64,000 nucleotides of DNA, taken from positions 62,001-126,000 of the forward strand of contig JAMPGO010000002.1 in NCBI GenBank assembly GCA_023663905.1, given 5' to 3'. The first letter of the stretch is position 1. Each line of letters opens with the position of its first letter. The stretch is from Ruminococcus flavefaciens (GTDB lineage Bacteria; Bacillota; Clostridia; Oscillospirales; Ruminococcaceae). This document shows positions 32,773 to 40,639 of the stretch, piece by piece. The translations under genes were made by a program, and so were the position numbers. Below the pieces are notes generated by a model. That model saw only the letters and a program-made list of their open reading frames with translations. It did not search any database and was not told the DNA's origin.

Positions 32773-35217
32773 TTATACACCAACATCGCCGTTTATATCG
32801 GCATAGAAGGTGATTTTTTTCATTTCCTTAAGCTTTGCACCCTCACGGAGGACTGTGCTGATAAACCTGCGCATTTCGGGATTATTCTTGAATTTCATAA
32901 CAATTCTGCGACGGTATCTGCCGTTAATCTTTGAATGCGAAGCTTTAAGCGGACCAAGAACACGTACAGGCGTTTTCGGCTGTAATTCCCTGAGCCGTTC
33001 ATTCATCAGCATAAGCACTGCGCCTGAAGCCGTTTCAACTGCACCCTCATCTTCTCCGGAAATACAGAAAATACACATATCGCACAGCGGAGGAAAAATC
33101 ATCATACGTCTTATTGCGATTTCCTCATTGTAAAATCCCGTGTAGTTCTGTTCCGCAGCAAGATTCATAACATAATGCTCGGGAAGAAACGTCTGCAAAA
33201 CCGCCCTGCCCTTTTTTCCGCCTCGTCCTCCACGTCCGACAACCTGAGTTATAAGCGAAAATGTACGCTCATAGCTTCTGAAATCGCCTGAATACAGCGA
33301 GGAATCAACCGAAAGCACTCCCACGAGAGTGACGTTCGGGAAATCAAGTCCCTTGCCAATCATCTGAGTGCCTACCATTATATCATACTCGCCGTTTCTG
33401 AATGCTGTGAAGCTATTTTCGTAGGAATATCTTGAAAAAGTGGTATCAGCGTCCATACGGAGAATCCTTGCGGACGGAAAAGCGCTGTTCAGCTCCTCTT
33501 CCAGCTTCTGCGTGCCGAAGCCCATTACTTTCAGCTTATCAGAACCGCATTGCGGACATTTTTCAGGGACTTCACTCGCATATCCGCAGTAGTGGCACAT
33601 CATCTTGCCGTTTTTCTTGTGAAACGTCAGCGGTACGGAGCAGTTTTTGCAGTAAACAGGCTGACTGCACTTGCGACAGCTCATTATAGTATGGAATCCT
33701 CTCCTGTTCAGGAGAAGAATACTCTGCTCGCCGTTTTGCAGATTACAGTTGATTTCATCCGCAAGCTCACGGCTGAACTCGGATGTATTTCCGTCCATAC
33801 GTTCAGCGGTCATATCAACAACAGAAACCTCGGGAAGAACGTTTGTTCCGTAGCGGTTTTTCATCTCAATGAGATTATAAATGCCCTTCTGTGCGAAGTA
33901 ATAGCTTTCAATTGACGGTGTTGCGGAAGCAAGCAGGAGAACGCTGTTGTTGTGCGCACACCTCTGCTTTGCAACATTGTGAGCGAGATAGCGTGGCGAA
34001 ATGTCGGATTTATAGGTGCGTTCGCCCTCTTCATCGATTATAATAAGCCCAATATTCTCAACAGGTGCAAAAACAGCGCTTCTCGTGCCTATGACAATAT
34101 CAGCGTCGCCCCGCCTGATTCTCTTGTATTCGTCAAGTCGCTGACCGAGAGACAGTCCGCTGTGAATAACGGCAATTTTTTCGCCGAAAAGCGACCTGAA
34201 ACGGTGCATAACCTGCGGAGTGAGACTGATTTCGGGAATAAGCATAATAACACGTCTGCCGATTTTTATCGTGCTGTCAATCAGCTTTTCAAAAACCGAT
34301 GTTTTACCGCTTCCCGTTACTCCGTGGAGAAGAAATACCGACGGCTTGTTTTCAGTAATACCGGCAAAAACTCTGTCGTAGGCATTCTGCTGTTCCTCGG
34401 AAAGAACGGTTGCGGAAATGTCGATATGCTCCTCATCGCCGTCCCAGACGGAGCGGAGAACTTCCGTTTCGTACTCCTCCACCGCACCCGACAGAATGAG
34501 CCTTTTTATTACAGAGACCGTAAATCCGCACATATAGGCGACTTCGCTGATTCCTGCCGAGCCGTATTCCTGTAAAAATTCCACAGCCTTTTTCTGCTTC
34601 GGAGTGAGAGAAAATTTATCGGGATTTCTGATATACAAATCGCTCAGGCGAATCATTTTCATAGTTGCGTCGCCTACAGCCTGCCTGAAATCATTTGCCG
34701 ATTTAACCGCCTCGGAATCAAGAAGCTCGTCAACATAAAGTCTGCCGTTTTCAGAAATATAATTTGTAAGATATTCCGTAAGCAGACTGTCGCTGTCGAT
34801 TGATTTCAGAATTTCAAGAAGCTCCACGGCTTTTTCGGACAGGATTTCAGAATCCGTAAAATTTTTTGCGAGACTGAAATGCTCCTTAGCCCTGATACTC
34901 ATCGCAGGCGGAAGCATAGCCCTGACAGCATCGAAATAAGTGCAGAACGTATATTCGTGAAGATATTCCGCTATTTTCAGCTGTTCCGCCGAAATAACAG
35001 GCTTATTGTCAATCTGTGCAATAACAGGCTTCAGCCCGGCAGAACTCTTATCGCCCAGCCGTATAACAACTCCTACACGTCGCTGATTTCCACGACCGAA
35101 CGGCACAAGAACCCTGCAACCCTCGCTGAGAGCCATATTCGCAGGAACACTGTAGCTGAACAGCATATCAAAAGAATAAGCCGTTCCGCTTACAGCAACT
35201 TCCGCAGTCACCGACAT
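32773..35217 (-). CDS. priA: Primosomal protein N' (replication restart helicase)
   Basis: 814 aa. The N-terminal DNA-binding region (about 1-105) is followed by a winged helix, the Walker A motif GVTGSGKTSVFEKL (about residues 298-311), DEEGERT (Walker B) and a zinc domain with four CxxC pairs (from CRKCSQPVYCKNC to CPQCGS, about 515-560), then helicase motifs V and VI (VGRGGRGGKKGRA). Reloads the replisome at collapsed forks. GAGG precedes the ATG directly after rpoZ. Confidence 0.95.
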   Translation of the reverse strand: MSVTAEVAVSGTAYSFDMLFSYSVPANMALSEGCRVLVPFGRGNQRRVGVVIRLGDKSSAGLKPVIAQIDNKPVISAEQLKIAEYLHEYTFCTYFDAVRAMLPPAMSIRAKEHFSLAKNFTDSEILSEKAVELLEILKSIDSDSLLTEYLTNYISENGRLYVDELLDSEAVKSANDFRQAVGDATMKMIRLSDLYIRNPDKFSLTPKQKKAVEFLQEYGSAGISEVAYMCGFTVSVIKRLILSGAVEEYETEVLRSVWDGDEEHIDISATVLSEEQQNAYDRVFAGITENKPSVFLLHGVTGSGKTSVFEKLIDSTIKIGRRVIMLIPEISLTPQVMHRFRSLFGEKIAVIHSGLSLGQRLDEYKRIRRGDADIVIGTRSAVFAPVENIGLIIIDEEGERTYKSDISPRYLAHNVAKQRCAHNNSVLLLASATPSIESYYFAQKGIYNLIEMKNRYGTNVLPEVSVVDMTAERMDGNTSEFSRELADEINCNLQNGEQSILLLNRRGFHTIMSCRKCSQPVYCKNCSVPLTFHKKNGKMMCHYCGYASEVPEKCPQCGSDKLKVMGFGTQKLEEELNSAFPSARILRMDADTTFSRYSYENSFTAFRNGEYDIMVGTQMIGKGLDFPNVTLVGVLSVDSSLYSGDFRSYERTFSLITQVVGRGGRGGKKGRAVLQTFLPEHYVMNLAAEQNYTGFYNEEIAIRRMMIFPPLCDMCIFCISGEDEGAVETASGAVLMLMNERLRELQPKTPVRVLGPLKASHSKINGRYRRRIVMKFKNNPEMRRFISTVLREGAKLKEMKKITFYADINGDVGV

Positions 35218-35218
35218 A

Positions 35219-35422
35219 TTATTCCTCGCCGACAGTGCTGACTATTCTGCATTTACCGCTTGCGAGTTCCTCAACGGCAGTTTTTACGGGCTTTTCCTCC
35301 AGTGTCTGCTCGTTTGCATAAAGTTCGTCGGAAATCTCTCTTGCACGTTTTGCAACGGCGATTACGAGAGAATAGCAACTCTCATTCTTTGAAATAATCT
35401 GATTTACTGCTGGTCTAAGCAT
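35219..35422 (-). CDS. rpoZ: RNA polymerase omega subunit
   Basis: 67 aa. MLRPAVNQIISKNESCYSLV and VAKRAREISD are the conserved N-terminal omega helices; the C-terminal part is acidic. Its place between gmk and priA is the standard Firmicutes order. AGAGAGGTGA precedes the ATG. Confidence 0.92.
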   Translation of the reverse strand: MLRPAVNQIISKNESCYSLVIAVAKRAREISDELYANEQTLEEKPVKTAVEELASGKCRIVSTVGEE

Positions 35423-35444
35423 AATTAATCACCTCTCTGTAAAT

Positions 35445-36020
35445 TTACCCTTTGCTGACTTTCAGCTGTTCCGCACGGATTACCGCAAAGAAATCGCTGA
35501 CAGCATCCTCAAGGGCATCGTTGACAATATCATAATCATATTCGGAAGCACAGGACAGCTCTCTTTCCGCCTGAGCAACTCTCTTCTCAATAATCTCCTC
35601 TGATTCAGTGCCGCGCTTTCTGAGACGACGGCGGAGTTCCTCAACAGAGGGCGGAGAGATAAATATAAACAGTGCGTCGGGTCTGATTTTGCGTATTTTC
35701 ATAGCGCCCTGCACTTCAATCTCCAGAATCACGTTAATGCCCTCATTCAGCTTGTTTTCAACCTCCGAAACAAGCGTTCCGTAATAGTTGTCGCAATAGC
35801 AGGCATATTCAAGAAATTCATTATTCTGGATTTTGCTCTCGAAATCCTCTTTTTTAAGGAAATAGTAGTTCACGCCGTCAATTTCGCCCTCACGGGGACT
35901 GCGTGTCGTGGCGGAAACCGAGCAGTAGAAATTCTTATCCTTAAGAATTTCAGCGAGCATAGTTCCTTTTCCACAGCCTGACGGAGCAGAAAAAACAATA
36001 AGCCTTCCTTTATTCGTCAT
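35445..36020 (-). CDS. gmk: Guanylate kinase
   Basis: 191 aa. Phosphorylates GMP to GDP. P-loop [12 protein letters not shown] (about residues 9-20), [19 protein letters not shown] (GMP-binding), and [19 protein letters not shown] (lid). The start is the ATG at 36020, which has GGAGG 8 bases upstream; the earlier in-frame ATG at 36041 contains that GGAGG within its reading frame. Overlaps remA by 11 bases. Confidence 0.96.
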   Translation of the reverse strand: MTNKGRLIVFSAPSGCGKGTMLAEILKDKNFYCSVSATTRSPREGEIDGVNYYFLKKEDFESKIQNNEFLEYACYCDNYYGTLVSEVENKLNEGINVILEIEVQGAMKIRKIRPDALFIFISPPSVEELRRRLRKRGTESEEIIEKRVAQAERELSCASEYDYDIVNDALEDAVSDFFAVIRAEQLKVSKG

Positions 36021-36267
36021 CGTCTGTACCTCCGGTTTCATTTATTCTCGAAGCAAGAGTTTCCGTGACAATGGACGACAATATAATGTGACCGCTGTCC
36101 ATAATTATCACAGCCCTTGTCTTTCGACCATAAGTAGCGTCAATTGCCCTTCCGCCGTCTTTGGCTTCCTGAACGAGCCTCTTAATCGGGGCGGAATCGG
36201 GACTTACGATAGTTACAATTCTTGTTGCGGAAATCATATTTCCGTAGCCGATATTAATCATCTTCAT
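36010..36267 (-). CDS. remA: Extracellular matrix regulator RemA
   Basis: 85 aa. The [27 protein letters not shown] start and [21 protein letters not shown] core are those of RemA (DUF370), a small DNA-binding protein that activates biofilm matrix genes in Bacillus. In clostridia its targets are not known. Located between yicC and gmk, as in Bacillus. Confidence 0.93.
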   Translation of the reverse strand: MKMINIGYGNMISATRIVTIVSPDSAPIKRLVQEAKDGGRAIDATYGRKTRAVIIMDSGHIILSSIVTETLASRINETGGTDDDE

Positions 36268-36273
36268 AGCTTT

Positions 36274-37152
36274 TTACTCGATATTCTGAATCTGCTCTCG
36301 GATTTTTTCAAGCTCCGCTTTCATAGCGACAACAAGCTTTGTTATATTCAAATCCTGCGCCTTTGAGCCGATAGTATTGACTTCACGGTTCATTTCCTGC
36401 ACGATAAAATCAAGCTTTCTGCCGATAGCTTCGCCTGAATCAAGCAGGTCGGTGAGCTGAGAAATGTGACTGCGAAGCCGTACTGTTTCCTCATCAACAG
36501 CAACCTTGTCGGCAAAAATAGCGGCTTCGGTAATAATACGCTGATTATCGATGTCCTTGCCGTCAAGAAGTTCCCGAAGCTTCTGATAGAGCCTGTTGCG
36601 GTAGTTTTCAGTGGTTTTCGGGGAAAGCTCCTCCACCTTGCCGACCATTTCAAGAATAAGAGCCGTTTTTTCAAGAACATCCGTGCGGAGCTTCTCGCCC
36701 TCTTTTTCACGCATTTCAACAAACTTTTCAAGCGCCTCGCCTGCAACTTCGGCAACGTCATTCCAAACCTGCTCTTCGTCGTCAGGAGTTTTCTGCACAT
36801 TGAAAATATCGGGAAGCTTAATCAGCTTGGAAAGAGTAATATCATCGCTGAGATTAAGCTCCTCGGCAACACTTCGCAGGGCATTAATATACCCTTCAGC
36901 CACTCCCTTGTTAATGGCAATCTCCGTGTCTCTGCCCTCGATGTTGTTAATGCTCACGTTAATGTCAATTTTTCCACGTGAAACCCTCGATTTCAGCAGA
37001 GCCTTGAGTTTTTCGTCAATATAGCTGTAGGTTCTCGGAACTCTTGACGAATATTCATAATATCTATGATTTACGGAACGGATTTCCACAAGAATATCAC
37101 GTCCGTTAAGGATTTTCTGTGTACGACCGTAGCCTGTCATACTTTTAAGCAC
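36274..37152 (-). CDS. yicC: YicC/YloC-family endoribonuclease
   Basis: 292 aa. Starts with the family signature MLKSMTGYGR; the C-terminal block EMNREVNTIGSKAQD is equally diagnostic. YicC proteins are RNA-cleaving hexamers linked to small-RNA decay. The start is a GTG at 37152 with AAGGCGG four bases upstream; an ATG at 37170 in frame lacks a ribosome site. First gene of the long leftward housekeeping operon. Confidence 0.88.
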   Translation of the reverse strand: MLKSMTGYGRTQKILNGRDILVEIRSVNHRYYEYSSRVPRTYSYIDEKLKALLKSRVSRGKIDINVSINNIEGRDTEIAINKGVAEGYINALRSVAEELNLSDDITLSKLIKLPDIFNVQKTPDDEEQVWNDVAEVAGEALEKFVEMREKEGEKLRTDVLEKTALILEMVGKVEELSPKTTENYRNRLYQKLRELLDGKDIDNQRIITEAAIFADKVAVDEETVRLRSHISQLTDLLDSGEAIGRKLDFIVQEMNREVNTIGSKAQDLNITKLVVAMKAELEKIREQIQNIE

Positions 37153-37196
37153 ATAACCGCCTTCTTTCATAAAATTTCGCATAATTACACTATTCT

Positions 37197-37225
37197 ATTA
37201 TACCACGAATGCAAATAAAATGCAA
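37197..37225 (-). promoter_or_regulatory. Promoter of the yicC-spoVM operon
   Basis: Minus strand: TATAAT (37202-37197) with TG one base upstream (extended -10), and a weak TTGCAT (37225-37220) at 17 bases. Lies immediately downstream of the terminator of the cellulase gene. Confidence 0.7.
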
Positions 37226-37243
37226 GCCTTTTTTATAAAATAA

Positions 37244-37265
37244 AAGGGACGCCGAAGCGTCCCTT
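37244..37265 (-). terminator. Terminator of the 1019-aa GH9 gene
   Basis: AAGGGACGC (37244-37252), CGAA tetraloop, GCGTCCCTT (37257-37265). Read leftward, a T-rich tract (TTTTATTTTATAAAA) follows. Confidence 0.9.
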
Positions 37266-37295
37266 AAAAATCGTATGAGCAAAATTTATTTAAGA

Positions 37296-40200
37296 TTACT
37301 TGCTGAGAGCATCGAACTGTGCCTGTGTAATCGGGAACTCAGGCTGTGTAACCTTGCCTGCTGCCATATACTGGAGAGCAAGTGCGTCGAGACCTGTTAC
37401 ACCGCCACCGTTGTCAACGATGTCAGCATTGATAGCGCCCTGCTTACCGAGAGCATACTTATCCTTGTTACCAAGAGACTGGATGATAGCAGCTGCGTCA
37501 GCAACGTCAACTACGCCGTCCTCGTTAGCATCGCCCCAGAGAGTCTTAGTGTCGTCGCCGCCTGTTGTACCGCTTGTTGAAGGCTTTGTAGTATCGCCCT
37601 TTTCAACGTTAGGAGCAACGTCGTCCATATAAGATGACATCCAAACGAGAGGAGCGTTCCAGTTGATTGTGATTTCGTTTACAGACCAAGCTTCTGCGTT
37701 GTCAACGAAGCACTTCTGAGGAGCAAGTGTACCTCTCTTCATACCGAGACCGCCGATGTACGGGTCCTGCATACCTGAACCAGGACCACCTGAAAGGATA
37801 CCGGCAGGAGCCATCGGGAATGATGAGTCAACACCGTGACACCAGAGTCTGTGGTGAGGATATGTGAGAGTGATGTCGCCGTAGCCTGAAACATATGAGA
37901 AGTCGTTTCCGTTACGTCCGTAGATGTAGTCGAGAGCTTCAGCAGCACCGTCGATATACTTCTTTTCGCCTGTTGAATCATAAGCATAAGCCATAACGAT
38001 AGCGTTGTTGATAACAAATGAGTTTGAACCCCACTCGTAACCGTCGATTACCTCGAGAACGCCGTTCTTGTCAGCAGGAATGTTTGTAGCATCTGTGAAT
38101 GTTGTGCCGTGATAAGGAATACCCATACCCTGATTAGCCTGTTCCTTGAGATATTCGTCAGCAGCTGCAGCGATAGAATCGTTAACCATCTTAGCCTTGT
38201 CAGCTGAGAGCTTATCCTGGTTGAGGTAGAGTGAGAGTGTTCCGAGACCTGATGTACAGCCCCAGTTGAATGAGCTGAGTGAACCCTTGTTCTCGCCGCC
38301 GCCGAGGTTGTAAGTAAGGCTGTATGCCTTATCTGTACCTGTTGAATCGTTCGGGTTGGAGTAAGTTTCCATCATTTCCTGATACTTTGTATCGCCTGTT
38401 GTAATGAACAGCTCAGAAGCAGCCCAGTACATATCATCGTATACGTATGTATCACCGTAAGGACCACCGCCCTTTGCCTGGTCGAGAGGAGCAAAGTAAA
38501 CATCACTTTCCCAGCTTCCCTCCTTAACCTTCCAGCCGTCGCCGGAGTTAAGAACAGCCTGATAGCCAGCCTCAGCATACTCAAGACACTTCTTAGCATA
38601 TGCGGAGTCATACTCTTCCCAAAGACGTGAAGCCTGTGCAGCACAAGCAACCATATTGAGAGTAGCTGCATACGTCGGAGGCTTAACGATACGGATACAA
38701 TCCTCGAATCCTTCGTAAGCCCACGCGTGAATAGCAAGACCTGTCCACTTGTGGTCGTGGAGCTTGTGGTAAACCATACCTGCATCCTTACCATAGTACG
38801 GGTCTTTGGAATCAACAATCATATCGAAGAACCAGTCAAGCTCAACCTTAGCTTCCTGGAGTGCGTCAGGAATATTGTCGCCGCCCTCAGGGATAACAAC
38901 TGAACCGTCAGTCCACTTGCTGTCTGTGCCAAGCTTCTTGGACATTTCGTAAGCGTTCTGGAGTGTCCATACAGATACACCGCCGTTTACAACGTATTTA
39001 CCGTGGTCACCTGCGTCGTACCAGCCGTATGTTGCTTCAATCTGATATTTCTTGTCAACGTCTGTACCTTCACCGTTATAGAGGTCCTGCCACTTCGGCT
39101 GTACATAAGCCTTATCCGGGTTGTGACCGTACTCGCTGTGAGCAAGTGTAGACTTGTCGCCAGATGTGATATAAGCGGACTCTATCGGAATACCTGAACG
39201 GTTCTGATAGTAGTAGTTAAATGAATCTCTGAGAACACCATCATAGATAGAGTTGTCAATGCGGAACTCGTGTGACTCGTTCATTACGTAGTCAACATTA
39301 GTCTTCCAGTTTGTCCAGATAACCTGGTCGCCGCTAATCTTTGTATCGTAAGCACCTACAACAATACCTGACTGTGTGCCTGAAACACCTACTGTATCGT
39401 GAACGATGAGCTTGTATGTACCAGCTTTGTCAAGTTCAGAGAAATCACAGATATGAACGTTAGCACCTGAATCCTTGTATCTTGTACGTGTGATATTAAG
39501 ACCGCCGATTGTAACCTGTGTATCTGCCGATGTACCTGAATCAGGGTCAGCGCCGAAAACAGTTGTCTTGCCTGAGTAAACAACTTCGCCTGATGTGGAA
39601 TCAACAACATCGAAATCGAGAGCTGAAGAAGCGTCTGTTACATAAGAAGCCTTCTTGCTGAGAGCCTGATAGTAACCAACCTGATTGAGACGAACGTTTG
39701 TCTTAGGTCTTACAACACCGTACTCAGCTGTCGGGTCTGCGTCGTTCTCGTTGCTTGTTGTATCGATAAGAGAAAGGTTATCGAAAGTAAGTGTAGAGCC
39801 GTCAGGCATACCTGTATCGTTGTTGCCGTAAGCGCCGTTGTTGTTAGCATAATGGAAAGCCCACTCTGCAACTTCAAGAGTTTCACTTGCTGTGAAAGTA
39901 TCCTTGAATGTAAGAGTCTGACCTGCAGAAAGCTGAACAGGCTGCCACTCCTGACCGGAGATATTGTGCCAGAGTTCCTTATTACCTGCATAGTTACCTA
40001 CCTTGGAATAGAGCCAGCCTGCTGCTGAAGCAGTAACCTCACCGCTGATTTCATAGGTGTGACCTGCAACAATGCTAAGACCTCTGTGACGGAGCTGAAG
40101 GTCCCAACGACCATTACCGCCGTTCTGATTGTCGATAGTAACGATGTACTTACCGTTTTCAATGTCAAAGTGCTGTTTTGCCGGAGCTGTTTCGCAAACG

Positions 40201-40355
40201 TGCCAAGGAAGACCTGTGCCATCCTCGAAGTCAGTCTGACCGAGCTGCTGACCTGCGGAAGCAGTCATCGGAGCGATGATGCTTGTAACAGAAGTAGCGA
40301 GCATAGCAGCAGACATAAGACTTCCGGCAATTGCCTTAGAAATTTTCTTGTGCAT
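37296..40355 (-). CDS. Secreted GH9 cellulase, CBM4-Ig-GH9-dockerin
   Basis: 1019 aa. Signal peptide to Ala 34 (MTASA). A CBM4/9-like beta sandwich (about 36-200) opens with TDFEDGTGLPWHVCE. An Ig-like CelD_N domain follows (about 208-300, RLNQVGYYQ), then a GH9 catalytic domain (about 330-900) with DAGDHGKYV (Asp base), PHHRLW and NEITINW (Glu acid). A Ser/Thr/Gly linker leads to a C-terminal dockerin (939-1006, LWGDANEDGVVDVADAA). This layout is that of cellulosomal cellobiohydrolase or endoglucanase types such as CelK/CbhA. The start at 40355 fits the signal peptide and the GGGAGGG ribosome site; the frame is open 33 codons further upstream. Confidence 0.95.
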   Translation of the reverse strand: MHKKISKAIAGSLMSAAMLATSVTSIIAPMTASAGQQLGQTDFEDGTGLPWHVCETAPAKQHFDIENGKYIVTIDNQNGGNGRWDLQLRHRGLSIVAGHTYEISGEVTASAAGWLYSKVGNYAGNKELWHNISGQEWQPVQLSAGQTLTFKDTFTASETLEVAEWAFHYANNNGAYGNNDTGMPDGSTLTFDNLSLIDTTSNENDADPTAEYGVVRPKTNVRLNQVGYYQALSKKASYVTDASSALDFDVVDSTSGEVVYSGKTTVFGADPDSGTSADTQVTIGGLNITRTRYKDSGANVHICDFSELDKAGTYKLIVHDTVGVSGTQSGIVVGAYDTKISGDQVIWTNWKTNVDYVMNESHEFRIDNSIYDGVLRDSFNYYYQNRSGIPIESAYITSGDKSTLAHSEYGHNPDKAYVQPKWQDLYNGEGTDVDKKYQIEATYGWYDAGDHGKYVVNGGVSVWTLQNAYEMSKKLGTDSKWTDGSVVIPEGGDNIPDALQEAKVELDWFFDMIVDSKDPYYGKDAGMVYHKLHDHKWTGLAIHAWAYEGFEDCIRIVKPPTYAATLNMVACAAQASRLWEEYDSAYAKKCLEYAEAGYQAVLNSGDGWKVKEGSWESDVYFAPLDQAKGGGPYGDTYVYDDMYWAASELFITTGDTKYQEMMETYSNPNDSTGTDKAYSLTYNLGGGENKGSLSSFNWGCTSGLGTLSLYLNQDKLSADKAKMVNDSIAAAADEYLKEQANQGMGIPYHGTTFTDATNIPADKNGVLEVIDGYEWGSNSFVINNAIVMAYAYDSTGEKKYIDGAAEALDYIYGRNGNDFSYVSGYGDITLTYPHHRLWCHGVDSSFPMAPAGILSGGPGSGMQDPYIGGLGMKRGTLAPQKCFVDNAEAWSVNEITINWNAPLVWMSSYMDDVAPNVEKGDTTKPSTSGTTGGDDTKTLWGDANEDGVVDVADAAAIIQSLGNKDKYALGKQGAINADIVDNGGGVTGLDALALQYMAAGKVTQPEFPITQAQFDALSK
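37299..37541 (-). other. Type I-like dockerin region of the 1019-aa GH9
   Basis: The first calcium-loop helix GDANEDGVVDVADAAAIIQ and the second NADIVDNGGGVTGLDALAL form two EF-hand-like halves, joined by LGNKDKYALGKQGA. The first half is nearly identical in all three C-terminal dockerins of this window, suggesting the same cohesin partner. Confidence 0.9.
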
Positions 40356-40362
40356 TTGTATA

Positions 40363-40490
40363 CCCTCCCAAAAGATATAAAATATAAATTTTTTATAACG
40401 CAGTATCAGTGCAAACACTGCGGTTATACTGCTTATTAAAGTCAACGGGGTCATCCATAACGGACTGCACCTGTTTTACCCGTTAATCAT
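40363..40490 (-). promoter_or_regulatory. 5' leader of the 1019-aa GH9 gene
   Basis: About 130 bases between the predicted transcript start and the ATG. It includes a short hairpin, CAGTG-TTTG-CACTG (minus strand, near 40408-40421), inside a longer GCAGT/ACTGC pairing. No known riboswitch is recognised. Confidence 0.4.
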
Positions 40491-40519
40491 ATTATATTAT
40501 ATTCGCATAAAAAAGTAAA
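40491..40519 (-). promoter_or_regulatory. Promoter of the 1019-aa GH9 gene
   Basis: Minus strand: TTTACT (40519-40514), a 17-base spacer, TATAAT (40496-40491). Confidence 0.65.
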
Positions 40520-40591
40520 TAGCTTTCCTGAATTTCGTTTATTTCTATAATATTTTTATGCATTTTTTGTGCAATATTACAATTTTTTGGA

Positions 40592-40624
40592 TTAACAAAA
40601 GGAGTAAAAAACTCCTTTTGTTAA
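40592..40624 (-). terminator. Terminator of the 777-aa GH9 gene
   Basis: A perfect 14-bp stem, TTAACAAAAGGAGT (40592-40605) with ACTCCTTTTGTTAA (40611-40624), around an A5 loop. The run of Ts lies within the right stem arm as read leftward; the tract after the stem is weak. Confidence 0.7.
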
Positions 40625-40639
40625 CAAATTGTGAATAAA

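Noticed and set aside
40356..40454. Upstream 33-codon extension of the 1019-aa cellulase
   Set aside because: The extension would bury the signal peptide, and GGGAGGG lies just before the inner ATG at 40355.
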